Positions 9,232-17,804 of a DNA stretch of 64,000 bases are shown piece by piece. Within the stretch, counting starts at the first letter, position 1; each line of letters begins with the position of its first letter. The position numbers and the translations under genes are program-made. The notes under the pieces were generated by a model that had not been told where the DNA came from, searched no databases, and saw only the letters and a list, made by a program, of their open reading frames with translations. Origin of the DNA: Chryseobacterium sp. Tr-659 (lineage in GTDB: Bacteria; Bacteroidota; Bacteroidia; Flavobacteriales; Weeksellaceae); contig NZ_VWWP01000003.1 in assembly GCF_011752975.1 (NCBI RefSeq), positions 434,001 through 498,000 on the forward strand. Reading direction: 5' to 3'.

Positions 9232-10155
9232 TTATTTTTTTAACCAGCCTTGGTTATCTTTATTATCTGAGCGCTTTTTACCGTTGTCAAAGTTGTAAGC
9301 CAAACCTACCCCTAATGTTTGTTTCAACTGTGTTTTCCATATTTGATTGTGGTCATACAAAAGATCAAGAGTAACATTAGTAGAAATATATTTATTGATT
9401 TTCATGCTTAAAACTCCACTATATCCAAGAACCAGTCTTTCCGGATGATCAAGATAGTTTGAGAATACGGACGCTGTGTTTAAAAGAGTAATGTTGTCCA
9501 TAATTTTCAGCTTATACATTGCCGTTCCCAGGAAACCGAACTGGAAAAGAGAAGAGTCTCCATCATTCTTAAGGCCGTAGGTTCCGGCTTTCTGAAGATC
9601 TTTGTCAAGAACAAAAGTCCATCTGGCATTCGCAGGACGTAAAGTTACGCTAAGATTGTCATTAGGACGATAGGTAACTCCTACCCCCAGGTTTAGATAT
9701 CCAGGTGCCATAAAATTGGATATTTTATTCGCATCAGGGTTATTACCATCCCCGTAACCCGGTGCAAATTGGGTTTGAAGCCCCGCACCCGCAGAAAAAT
9801 ACCAATGTTTTCTAAACTCCCTTCCGTAGTTTGTGGAAAGATTAATAACATCTTGGGTTTTTCTTACTCCTGTTCCTTGTGTATTATTTTGTCCATAACC
9901 AAGAATGATAATGTTCTCCCAAAGATCTTTACCTTTTTCATAGGTCAGATTATAATTGACACCGGCAAGCCATCCTACGTTGTTGGCTCCTCCTCCTACC
10001 CAATTCGAAAAAGCAGCTTGATTTAGCATTAAGGTATTCTGTCCCTGAATAGACCAGGCTTTAACGGTATCTGATGCTGGAGCTTCTGTTTTTGCATCCT
10101 GAGCCGCAGCAATAGCCCCACAAGAAATGGAGGCCAGTAATAAAAGTTTTTTCAT
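9232..10155 (-). CDS. DUF3078 outer-membrane-type protein, copy 1
   Basis: A 307-residue protein with a signal peptide (about 1-18, ending AAAQ) and the DUF3078 pattern: W-x-x-x-G-x-N-x-x-x-x-NQAAFSNWVGGGANNVGWLAG, then repeated amphipathic strands such as YLNLGVGVTYRPNDNLSVTL. This suggests a small beta-barrel in the outer membrane. Function is not known. It is highly similar along its whole length to the adjacent upstream gene, so a tandem duplication is evident. The -7-like box TACATTTG (complement of 10172-10179) lies just upstream, so it is likely transcribed on its own. Confidence 0.88.
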   Translation of the reverse strand: MKKLLLLASISCGAIAAAQDAKTEAPASDTVKAWSIQGQNTLMLNQAAFSNWVGGGANNVGWLAGVNYNLTYEKGKDLWENIIILGYGQNNTQGTGVRKTQDVINLSTNYGREFRKHWYFSAGAGLQTQFAPGYGDGNNPDANKISNFMAPGYLNLGVGVTYRPNDNLSVTLRPANARWTFVLDKDLQKAGTYGLKNDGDSSLFQFGFLGTAMYKLKIMDNITLLNTASVFSNYLDHPERLVLGYSGVLSMKINKYISTNVTLDLLYDHNQIWKTQLKQTLGVGLAYNFDNGKKRSDNKDNQGWLKK

Positions 10156-10171
10156 AATTGACGATTTCTTA

Positions 10172-10179
10172 CAAATGTA
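10172..10179 (-). promoter_or_regulatory. -7 box of DUF3078 copy 1
   Basis: TACATTTG on the minus strand, exact TAnnTTTG match, about 17 bases before the start codon. No clear TTG partner at the expected distance. Confidence 0.35.
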
Positions 10180-10336
10180 TAAATAATAATCTACGTCCGG
10201 TTAAAATTCACTTTAATTTGAATTTAATGCATGAAAAAAATATGCATAAACTAATGAAAACAAATTAATTAAGCGATAAAACCCCACCATTCAAACTTAA
10301 AGTAACTTAAAATTACACTAATTTTAAAAACAAAAA

Positions 10337-10358
10337 AACACCTCAATTCTGAAGTGTT
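10337..10358 (-). terminator. Terminator after DUF3078 copy 2
   Basis: AACACTTCA / TGAGGTGTT on the minus strand (9 bp, one G-T pair), followed by seven T. It separates the two paralogues transcriptionally. Confidence 0.7.
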
Positions 10359-10380
10359 TCCTATTACAATTTATCATTTA

Positions 10381-11307
10381 TTATTTCTTTATCCACCATT
10401 GGCTGTCTTTACGTTCTGAACGTTTAACTCCATTATCCAATGTATAGGCAAAACCAATACCGAGGGTCTGCTTCAGCTGGGTCTTTTCAATCTGGTTATG
10501 ATCATACAGTAAATCAACAGTTATATTGGAGGAGATATATTTATTCACTTTAAGATTTAGGATAGCTCCATAAGCCAGAACGAGCCTTTCAGGATGATCC
10601 AGATAATTGGAAAATACAGATGCTGTATTCGTTAGGTGAACATCTTCCATAATCTTCAGCTTATACATCGCAGTGCCAAGAAAACCAAATTGCAATAATG
10701 AGGTATCACCATCATTTTTCAATCCGTAATTTCCGGCAAGTTGAAGTTCTTTATCCAATACAAAAGTCCATCTGGCGTTGGTAGGGCGTAAAGTGACTGT
10801 TAAATCATCATTCGGTCTGTAAGTGATACCCATACCAATGTTCAGGTATCCCGGAGCCATAAAATTGGAGATCTTTTTTGCTTCCGGATTATTTCCGTCT
10901 TCATAACCCGCTGCAAATTGAGATTGCAGCCCGGCTCCTAAAGAGAAATACCAGCTTTTCAGGAATTTTCGCCCATAATTGGTAGAGATATTCATAACAT
11001 CCTGAGTCTTTCTTATACCCAGACCTTTGGTATCATTCTGCCCATATCCCAGGACAATAATATTTTCCCAAAGATCTTTGTCTTTCTCATACGTTATATT
11101 GTAGTTGGCACCCGCAAGCCAGCCAACGTTGTTGGCTCCACCTCCTACCCAATTTGAAAAGGCTGCCTGATTAATCATCAAAGTGTTTTTTCCTAATACC
11201 GACCAGTATTTCACCGTGTCTACTACCACGGAATCTTTTTTCAATTCTTCTTGTGCACTTGCATAAATCCCCATAAAAAAGGAAAGAATCAATAAAAACT
11301 TCTTCAT
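10381..11307 (-). CDS. DUF3078 outer-membrane-type protein, copy 2
   Basis: A 308-residue protein with a signal peptide (MKKFLLILSFFMGIYASAQ) and the same DUF3078 blocks as copy 1, including an identical NQAAFSNWVGGGANNVGWLAG stretch apart from flanking substitutions and a shared KTQLKQTLG motif near the C-terminus. Probably an outer-membrane barrel of unknown function. Each copy has its own promoter-like box and this one has its own terminator, so the two can be regulated separately. Confidence 0.88.
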   Translation of the reverse strand: MKKFLLILSFFMGIYASAQEELKKDSVVVDTVKYWSVLGKNTLMINQAAFSNWVGGGANNVGWLAGANYNITYEKDKDLWENIIVLGYGQNDTKGLGIRKTQDVMNISTNYGRKFLKSWYFSLGAGLQSQFAAGYEDGNNPEAKKISNFMAPGYLNIGMGITYRPNDDLTVTLRPTNARWTFVLDKELQLAGNYGLKNDGDTSLLQFGFLGTAMYKLKIMEDVHLTNTASVFSNYLDHPERLVLAYGAILNLKVNKYISSNITVDLLYDHNQIEKTQLKQTLGIGFAYTLDNGVKRSERKDSQWWIKK

Positions 11308-11328
11308 TACTCTAAATAATTTTCAATA

Positions 11329-11336
11329 CAAAAGTA
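11329..11336 (-). promoter_or_regulatory. -7 box of DUF3078 copy 2
   Basis: TACTTTTG on the minus strand, exact TAnnTTTG match about 22 bases before the start; no well placed TTG. Confidence 0.35.
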
Positions 11337-11558
11337 TTAATATAATTTTTTTTAAAGGTAAATTCAACTTCAAAGAATTTTTTTTACCTTATAACTTAAG
11401 TCATTTAACAACAAAGTATTTCAATAAAATCAATGCCAAAATAATGGAATCAAAAGTTAAAATTAATACCTTTTGTCTTAAAATCAGATCAGTAGGGCAA
11501 ATTCATCGACAAATTTTCCGAAATTTATCCTTGGCTTTTGATTTGACGTAAAATCTTC

Positions 11559-12326
11559 ATGTTTAAAAATGTAATTTCCAAAAGAGCGATTATATACCCA
11601 TTGCTGATGCTTTCTGCAATGTGGCTTGGGTACTTTTTACAGATGCAGGGCTTTTTTGCGAGTTGCTTTGGAGCCATTATCCCACTTCTTCCAGAAGGAT
11701 TACTTGGCATTATTACTTCTCCTCTTTTACATGGAAATCTGGACCATATTATAGGAAACTCTATCCCCATAGCAGCACTTATGTTTCTGCTGTATCAGTT
11801 TTATCCTTTGGTTGCCAATAAAGTTTTTATCATTGGCTGGCTGTCTACAGGTCTTTTAGTGTGGCTCCTTCCCCCGATCGATATTCTTACCGGTGAATAT
11901 ATGTACACCTGTACTATAGGAGCAAGTGGTGTGGTTTACGTTCTCGCGTTTTTTCTCTTTTTCAGCGGAGTTTTCAAATGGAATATGAAACTTCTTACCA
12001 TTTCACTGCTTGTTGTACTTTATTATGGCAGTTTGGTCTGGGGTATGCTTCCTGAAGAATTATTCTATAATATGCAGGAACCCAGCAAAATTTCATGGCA
12101 GGCCCATTTATCCGGAGCCGTAGTAGGCAGTATTATAGCATTTGCCTTTAAGAATGTAGGAGAAAAAAAGAAAAAATACATCTGGGAATTTCCTAACTAT
12201 TACAGCGAGAAAGACGACAAGCTGTGGCAGGAATATAAAGAAAGCCACCCGGAAGACTTTCTGGAGCTTCCTTATAAAAAAAGAGATGACATCTGGGATC
12301 ATTTGGATGAATTAAGGAAGAGATAA
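11559..12326 (+). CDS. Rhomboid family intramembrane serine protease
   Basis: A 255-residue protein with about six membrane helices. The nucleophile Ser123 sits in GASG (121-124) and His183 in SWQAHLSGAVVG completes the catalytic dyad; HGNLDHIIGNSIP supplies the conserved His/Asn oxyanion region. The charged C-terminal 60 residues after the last helix are cytoplasmic. Rhomboids cleave membrane helices near the bilayer surface; the substrate is not predictable. It is followed after 32 bases by dprA in the same direction. Confidence 0.93.
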   Translation: MFKNVISKRAIIYPLLMLSAMWLGYFLQMQGFFASCFGAIIPLLPEGLLGIITSPLLHGNLDHIIGNSIPIAALMFLLYQFYPLVANKVFIIGWLSTGLLVWLLPPIDILTGEYMYTCTIGASGVVYVLAFFLFFSGVFKWNMKLLTISLLVVLYYGSLVWGMLPEELFYNMQEPSKISWQAHLSGAVVGSIIAFAFKNVGEKKKKYIWEFPNYYSEKDDKLWQEYKESHPEDFLELPYKKRDDIWDHLDELRKR

Positions 12327-12358
12327 AACTTAATTCCTTACATTTGAAAAAAACACAC

Positions 12359-13468
12359 ATGAACTCCGAAGAATATTTTTATGCCATCGCTCTCCGCGAA
12401 TGCAGTCAAATTGGCGACATTAATTTTCATAAACTTGTCAGAACCTTTGGAAGTGCACAGGAAGCATGGAAAAGATCGAAAAAAGAATATCGGAAGCTGG
12501 AAGGGATAGGACTAAAAACCGTTTCTGATATAGGAAATGATGAACATCTGAAATTTGCAGAAAAAGAATTAAAATTTTGCGAAAAGAATAATATTCAGAT
12601 CAGGCTCAGATATCTCAATGAAATTCCGTCACTTCTCCAGGAATGCCCTGATGCCCCTGCTATACTTTATCAAAAGGGAACTTTTAACGATTCTCTTCAA
12701 AAAGTGAGTCTTGTAGGTACCCGGAACATGACTCCTTATGGAAAACAGTTTATTGAAAATTTCTTTGAAGCCCTGCAATCATCAATATTTGTTTCGGTAA
12801 GCGGCCTGGCTCTGGGAGTTGATAAGGAAGTTCATGAACAGTCAATCCACTATCAGAAACCTACTGCAGCAGTTCTTGCCCACGGTTTTCAGTTTTTATA
12901 TCCTTCAAAAAACAAAAGACTTTCCGAGAAGATTCTTCAGGAGGGAGGAGCTTTACTTACAGAGTTTAGCTCTTCCAGAAAACCTGATCGGGAAAATTTC
13001 ATCCAAAGAAACAGAATTGTGGCCGGAATCTCCCCTTCCACCATTGTAGTGGAAACCGGTTTTGGCGGCGGATCTGTAAGTACAGCTTCTTTTGCAAATG
13101 ATTATAACCGCGAGGTATTTGCGCTTCCCGGAAAAATTACAGATCCTTCCAGCCAAGGGTGTAATCAGTTGATTTTCCATAATAAAGCAACGGCCATTTC
13201 AGCTATAAAAGATATGATCAGCTTGCTTGGATTTAATCCTGCGAAGGAAAAAATTGAAGAATTATTTCCTCATAGCGAGACAACCCCGCAACTAACTGAA
13301 AACCAACGCATAATTCATCAGTCCATTAAAGAAAATCCACAGATTTCTTTAGACGATTTATCTCAAAAAATTGATATTTCTTCTCACAAGATCCTACCGA
13401 TAATTTTAGAATTGGAGCTTTTAGGGAAAGTAAAATCATTTTCCGGGAGGCAATTCATTGCAATTTAA
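12359..13468 (+). CDS. dprA: DNA-processing protein DprA
   Basis: I start at ATG 12359; a TTG at 12344 would add five residues. The protein (about 369 residues) has an N-terminal helical region, a Rossmann-fold DNA-binding core (VSLVGTRNMTPYG, SVSGLALGVD, AAVLAHGFQFLYP, ENFIQRNRIVAGIS, VVETGFGGGSVSTA, FALPGKITDPSSQGCNQLI) and a C-terminal winged-helix domain (about 310-369). DprA binds incoming single-stranded DNA and loads RecA during natural transformation. Together with ComM further on, it hints at transformability. Confidence 0.94.
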   Translation: MNSEEYFYAIALRECSQIGDINFHKLVRTFGSAQEAWKRSKKEYRKLEGIGLKTVSDIGNDEHLKFAEKELKFCEKNNIQIRLRYLNEIPSLLQECPDAPAILYQKGTFNDSLQKVSLVGTRNMTPYGKQFIENFFEALQSSIFVSVSGLALGVDKEVHEQSIHYQKPTAAVLAHGFQFLYPSKNKRLSEKILQEGGALLTEFSSSRKPDRENFIQRNRIVAGISPSTIVVETGFGGGSVSTASFANDYNREVFALPGKITDPSSQGCNQLIFHNKATAISAIKDMISLLGFNPAKEKIEELFPHSETTPQLTENQRIIHQSIKENPQISLDDLSQKIDISSHKILPIILELELLGKVKSFSGRQFIAI

Positions 13469-13602
13469 GAATTAATGATTTCTTAATATTGCATTATTTC
13501 ACACATAACATTTCATTTTTAATAAAATTTAATCATAAATTATTAATTTAATAATATTATGGAACATTATTATTTAATTTTTAACAATCTTAAAATATAG
13601 TG

Positions 13603-13632
13603 TTGTGAATCTTGAAAAAAAAATTAAATTTG
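13603..13632 (+). promoter_or_regulatory. Promoter of gdhA
   Basis: TTG at 13603-13605, 19-nt spacer, TAAATTTG at 13625-13632: an exact flavobacterial promoter, 26 bases before the gdhA ATG. The rest of the 190-bp gap upstream is very AT-rich with no other feature. Confidence 0.65.
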
Positions 13633-13658
13633 TTGACAATAATATTCAACCTTAATAT

Positions 13659-15017
13659 ATGGAACAATATAATATTGACCAGAAAATCCAAGAGTTTATT
13701 GCAAAAATTGAAGCAAAAAATCCTAACGAACCGGAGTTCTTACAGGCTGTAAAAGAAGTTGCCGTAACAGTAATTCCATTCATTGCTACGAAAAAAGAAT
13801 ATAACGGAATGAAGCTGCTTGAAAGAATGGCTGAAGCTGAAAGAATTATTATTTTCAGAGTTCCATGGGTTGATGATAAAGGAGAAATTCAGGTTAACAG
13901 AGGTTTCAGAATTCAAATGAACTCTGCTATTGGGCCATACAAAGGAGGAATTCGTTTCCATCCTACGGTAAACTTATCAGTTCTTAAGTTCTTAGCTTTC
14001 GAACAGGTATTCAAAAACTCATTAACAACTCTTCCGATGGGAGGAGGTAAAGGAGGTTCTGATTTTGACCCACAAGGAAAATCTGATATGGAAGTAATGC
14101 GTTTCTGCCAGGCTTTCATGACAGAGCTATGCAAGCACATTGGTCCTGAAACAGACGTACCTGCAGGAGATATTGGTGTAGGAGCTAGAGAGATCGGATA
14201 TCTTTTCGGACAATACAAGAAAATCAGAAACGAGTTTACAGGAGTTCTTACAGGAAAAGGGCTTGCTTACGGAGGTTCATTAATCCGTCCTGAAGCTACA
14301 GGATATGGAGTTGTTTACTTTGCTGAGCAAATGCTTAAAACTATCGGCCAGAATTTCCAGGGGAAAACAGTATCAGTATCAGGTTTCGGAAACGTAGCTT
14401 GGGGAGTTATCAAAAAAGCAACTGAACTAGGTGCTAAAGTTGTAACAATCTCCGGCCCGGATGGATACATTTATGATAAAGATGGCATCAGCGGAGAAAA
14501 AATCGATTATCTATTAGAGCTTAGATCTTCAGGAAACAACAGAGCTGAGGATTATGCTAAAAAATACCCATCTGCTGAATTCCATGCTGGGAAACGCCCT
14601 TGGGAAGTAAAATGCGATGTAGCATTCCCTTCTGCAACTCAGAACGAATTAGATTTAGATGACGCAAGAGTATTAGTTGAAAATGGATGTGTTTGTGTAA
14701 CTGAAGCGGCTAACATGCCTTCTACACTAGATGCTATCAACTATTTCTTAGACAATAAAGTATTATTCTCTCCTGGTAAAGCTTCCAATGCTGGAGGTGT
14801 TGCTACATCAGGATTAGAAATGACTCAGAACTCTATCCGTCTTAACTGGACTTCTGAAGAAGTTGACGCAAGATTGAAGGAAATCATGATTGGTATCCAC
14901 AAAGCTTGTAGAGACTACGGAAAAGACGAGGACGGTTATGTAAACTACGTAAAGGGTGCAAATATTGCCGGCTTCGTAAAGGTTGCAGAAGCAATGTTGG
15001 CTCAGGGAGTTGTGTAA
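13659..15017 (+). CDS. gdhA: NADP-specific glutamate dehydrogenase
   Basis: A 452-residue enzyme of the hexameric class I type, interconverting 2-oxoglutarate plus ammonium and glutamate. The substrate-binding motif LPMGGGKGGSDFDP, the IGPYKGGIRFHP block, PAGDIGVGAREIGY and the nucleotide-binding SVSGFGNVAWG are all intact. The length and the KGGIRFHPTVN/EATGYG blocks fit the assimilatory NADP form; cofactor choice is inferred. A strong promoter precedes it and two tandem hairpins follow. It is a monocistronic gene. Confidence 0.96.
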   Translation: MEQYNIDQKIQEFIAKIEAKNPNEPEFLQAVKEVAVTVIPFIATKKEYNGMKLLERMAEAERIIIFRVPWVDDKGEIQVNRGFRIQMNSAIGPYKGGIRFHPTVNLSVLKFLAFEQVFKNSLTTLPMGGGKGGSDFDPQGKSDMEVMRFCQAFMTELCKHIGPETDVPAGDIGVGAREIGYLFGQYKKIRNEFTGVLTGKGLAYGGSLIRPEATGYGVVYFAEQMLKTIGQNFQGKTVSVSGFGNVAWGVIKKATELGAKVVTISGPDGYIYDKDGISGEKIDYLLELRSSGNNRAEDYAKKYPSAEFHAGKRPWEVKCDVAFPSATQNELDLDDARVLVENGCVCVTEAANMPSTLDAINYFLDNKVLFSPGKASNAGGVATSGLEMTQNSIRLNWTSEEVDARLKEIMIGIHKACRDYGKDEDGYVNYVKGANIAGFVKVAEAMLAQGVV

Positions 15018-15029
15018 CAGAAAAAGCAA

Positions 15030-15057
15030 AGGTTGGGAAAAACTCCCGACCTTTTTT
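15030..15057 (+). terminator. gdhA terminator 1
   Basis: AGGTTGGGA / TCCCGACCT stem (one wobble), loop AAAAC, then six T, 13 bases after the stop codon. Confidence 0.8.
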
Positions 15058-15109
15058 GATATAGCCTGTTCCCGGGAAAATGGGAAAAAAGTAAAAAGTG
15101 AAAGGAGAA

Positions 15110-15137
15110 AGCGTTGCTATATGCAGCGCTTTTTTTA
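15110..15137 (+). terminator. Second hairpin terminator downstream of gdhA
   Basis: AGCGTTGC / GCAGCGCT (one wobble) with a 5-base loop and a run of seven T, ending about ten bases before the next start codon. It is either a backup terminator for gdhA or lies in the leader of the DUF1801 gene. Confidence 0.6.
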
Positions 15138-15146
15138 TTTTTAGGT

Positions 15147-15515
15147 ATGAAAAACACCTTTAAAAATATTGATGAGTACATTCTTCTCTTCCCAATAGAA
15201 GTACAGGAAAAGCTCCTCGAGCTGAGAGGCATTATTCATTCACAGGTTTCTGAATTGGAAGAATATATCGGGTATCAGATGCCCGCCTTCAGGCATAAAG
15301 GAAAACCTTTAGTGTATTTTGCCGGCTATAAAAAACATATTGGGTTTTATCCGGGAGCAGACGGCATTAAAAACTTTGAAAAAGATTTTGAAAAAAATAA
15401 ATATAAGTTTTCGAAAGGCGCAGTTCAATTTCCGATTGATGAAGCACTTCCTTCAGCTCTAATTGCCAAAATTGTGCGGTTCCGGATCCAGGAAATTGAA
15501 CAGAAAAAATCCTGA
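15147..15515 (+). CDS. DUF1801 (YdhG-like) protein
   Basis: A 122-residue protein starting at ATG 15147; the frame is open back to 15114, but that stretch is the terminator hairpin. It matches the DUF1801/YdhG fold: [62 protein letters not shown]. Some members were named frataxin-like iron chaperones, but that role is not general. Cytoplasmic. Isolated gene. Confidence 0.85.
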   Translation: MKNTFKNIDEYILLFPIEVQEKLLELRGIIHSQVSELEEYIGYQMPAFRHKGKPLVYFAGYKKHIGFYPGADGIKNFEKDFEKNKYKFSKGAVQFPIDEALPSALIAKIVRFRIQEIEQKKS

Positions 15516-15559
15516 AATATAATATTCCAGGATTCCGACTAGTGTTTGCTAAAGTGCTT

Positions 15560-15862
15560 TTACTTTTTCTTTTTCTTATCTTTCTTTCCTTCTTTAGGAG
15601 CATCTGCAGGCTTGGTAGCATCCGTAGGCGTTGTACTTACTGATGGATCAGTTGCAGGAGCAGTTTCCATAGTGGTGGCAGGTGTTTTTTCCTGTTGATT
15701 CTTTGGATCTGAAGGATTTGTAGTCTGCGGACTCGTTTGTTGTGTCTGAGTTGTCGTTGGGGTATTAGTAGTGGTCTCAGCCGGCTTTTGTGTTGTTGAC
15801 TGTGCTGATACTGCGATCACCCCGACTAATGTAAACGCAGCCGTTAAAAATAACTTTTTCAT
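15560..15862 (-). CDS. Small secreted Thr/Gln/Pro-rich protein
   Basis: One hundred residues: signal peptide (about 1-20, ending VSAQ), a low-complexity body dominated by Thr, Pro, Gln and Ala, and a Lys-rich tail ending in six Lys. No domain recognised. The composition suggests a disordered periplasmic or surface polypeptide; a cationic end could contact DNA, peptidoglycan or lipid A. A minus-strand TAATTTTG box lies near 15913-15920. Confidence 0.7.
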   Translation of the reverse strand: MKKLFLTAAFTLVGVIAVSAQSTTQKPAETTTNTPTTTQTQQTSPQTTNPSDPKNQQEKTPATTMETAPATDPSVSTTPTDATKPADAPKEGKKDKKKKK

Positions 15863-16072
15863 AATGTAATATTTAAATGATTGTTTAACTTAAACGAGTC
15901 ATCATTTACAAAATTATGCGTAAGAAGCTTATTTAACGTACTTTATAATTATTTAAGAGGATTTTGCAAAATAAGTTAGGTTAATTCGGTTTGAAAAGTG
16001 ATGCTGGGAACTGGAAACTTATTTTGGTTCAAAAACTTCCCCTACCTCTCTTCCTGCTTCCATTTTTGAAAT

Positions 16073-16561
16073 CTACTTTGCTATATTTTTCATCATTTTT
16101 TCTACGAATTCAAATGCAGCCGGACAGATTACTGTATTCTTGAGCATGAGATTATTGATCTGATAGATCTTTTTTCGGTCGGTATGAGGATATTCCCGGC
16201 ACGCCTTTGGTCTTACTTCATAGATTGAACAGGTATTGTCGCTATTCAGGAAAAAGCAGGGTAAATTTTGCAGAACCTTATCCTGATCTTCATCTACTCT
16301 CAAAAACTTAGCTTCAAAATCTGCAGATTTCATACGAAGATGCTTTGAAATACGTTCAATATCTTTTTCTGTATACAGCGGACCTGTTGTTTTACAGCAA
16401 TTAGCGCATTGTAAGCAATCTATTTCTTCAAAAACTTCATCATGGGTTTCCTGAACGATATAATCGAGATTCTTAGGCGGTTTCTTTTTCAATCCGTCCA
16501 GAAATTTTTTATGTTCTTTCTGCTTTTGTAAAGCCTGTTTTTTATAAAAATCTAAGTTCAT
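16073..16561 (-). CDS. YkgJ family Cys-cluster protein
   Basis: A 162-residue cytoplasmic protein with the zinc/iron-chelating Cys cluster: CLQCANCC at about 49-56, then CFFLNSDNTCSIYEVRPKACREYP. This is the UPF0153/YkgJ fold, for which metal binding is inferred and the reaction is unknown. Its start codon directly abuts the stop of the upstream channel gene, so the two are co-transcribed. Confidence 0.88.
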   Translation of the reverse strand: MNLDFYKKQALQKQKEHKKFLDGLKKKPPKNLDYIVQETHDEVFEEIDCLQCANCCKTTGPLYTEKDIERISKHLRMKSADFEAKFLRVDEDQDKVLQNLPCFFLNSDNTCSIYEVRPKACREYPHTDRKKIYQINNLMLKNTVICPAAFEFVEKMMKNIAK

Positions 16562-17533
16562 TTATTCTTTAATTCTCACAGCATCAGGAAGATTTTCCTT
16601 TTGATATTCATTGATTTTATCCAGATCCAGAACTGTGGAAAGGTTTTCTTTGTTCGGATAATACATCGGGACAAACTTCGCTCCGTATACAATTTCTCCG
16701 GTTGTATAGGAAGATCTCTGAACCACAGTATTTGAAAATACTTCATCAAATGCACGTACCTGAACGATAAGCTCTATATCGGTATTTTTAAAATCCTCCT
16801 CGGAAAAGCCATAAAACGGAGAGTTTTCATCAATCTTATGCACCACCGTCCAGTTGAGTGCTAATGTATTGATCTTGTTCATCTGCGTATTAAGTCTGTA
16901 AAAATTACTTTTTGCAATACCGTTTTCTATAACTTCAATTGCGGCCGATACGATTACATCTGCATCAGTAAGTGCATTATTTTTATATGGAGCCAGCCTG
17001 AACATGAGTGCTGAAGTGTCCTGAAATGGTGCAATTACTGCAATGTCAGAAAACCTAAGATATGCCCTCGGCCTTGAAAATCTTCCATAAAAAAGACCTG
17101 TTGCAATGGCAAAGGTAAGCAATCCCAGAAAAGCTTCAAAAGTAGCGACAAGACTTGCCATAAAGCCAACAGGAGCAATTCTACCATATCCTACCGTAGT
17201 AAATGTCTGCGAGCTGAAAAAAAAGACATCAATAAATTCATTTAGAGGATCACTTTTGTCAATTCCGGTAAGATGTTCCACTCCGATCAGATAATAGATC
17301 AGCGCGAAAAGAATATTTACCAGAATGTACGCAATCACTAAATAGGAAATAAAACGGAATGAAGATAAATTCAGCATGGTGTGATACCAGCTTAATCTGT
17401 TAAAAACATTCACGCCTCTCCTTTGAACATTCGGGAGACCATCCTTATTGATAAACCTTCCGGATGCATTACTTCCGAAACCGCTATTTTCCGCATTTTT
17501 CTGACGGATCTTTTTTCTGAATCCTCCTGTCAT
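16562..17533 (-). CDS. Inward-rectifier (KirBac-type) potassium channel
   Basis: A 323-residue protein with the Kir layout: N-terminal slide-helix region (RLSWYHTMLNLSSFRF), outer helix, pore helix with selectivity filter TVGYG at 113-117, inner helix, and a C-terminal immunoglobulin-like cytoplasmic domain (about 155-310). RFSRPRAYLRFSD marks the inner-helix to cytoplasmic linker. It would conduct K+ across the inner membrane as a tetramer. Upstream, 17534-17804 is AT-rich without a recognisable feature. Confidence 0.92.
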   Translation of the reverse strand: MTGGFRKKIRQKNAENSGFGSNASGRFINKDGLPNVQRRGVNVFNRLSWYHTMLNLSSFRFISYLVIAYILVNILFALIYYLIGVEHLTGIDKSDPLNEFIDVFFFSSQTFTTVGYGRIAPVGFMASLVATFEAFLGLLTFAIATGLFYGRFSRPRAYLRFSDIAVIAPFQDTSALMFRLAPYKNNALTDADVIVSAAIEVIENGIAKSNFYRLNTQMNKINTLALNWTVVHKIDENSPFYGFSEEDFKNTDIELIVQVRAFDEVFSNTVVQRSSYTTGEIVYGAKFVPMYYPNKENLSTVLDLDKINEYQKENLPDAVRIKE

Positions 17534-17804
17534 TTTTATATCATTTGTTTCTTAACAGATTAAAGCAGCACCACTTCTTCTCTGTTTTCAATGCAAAGAT
17601 AAAATATTGTTTTCATGAATTTTATCAAAACTTAAACATAATCAAAAGCCCAAAATACGCATTATTATAAATCAGATATATAATTTATTAACCTGGTATT
17701 TCGACTTTCGATTATATTTTTTTAAATATTAAACCTAAGCTTCTAAGAAACTCTCATCAGAAGATCTTATACTCTCCTTTTAATACGTATGAAATTTAAA
17801 AGAT

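Noticed and set aside
13469..13602. AT-rich gap after dprA as possible origin or bend
   Set aside because: No DnaA-box-like words or iterons were seen, and the gdhA promoter accounts for its end.
15110..15147. Start of the DUF1801 gene at TTG 15114
   Set aside because: It lies inside a terminator hairpin; ATG 15147 begins the conserved domain.
15560..15862. Low-complexity small gene as a non-coding artefact
   Set aside because: A clear signal peptide with AQ cleavage site and in-frame coding argue for a real protein.
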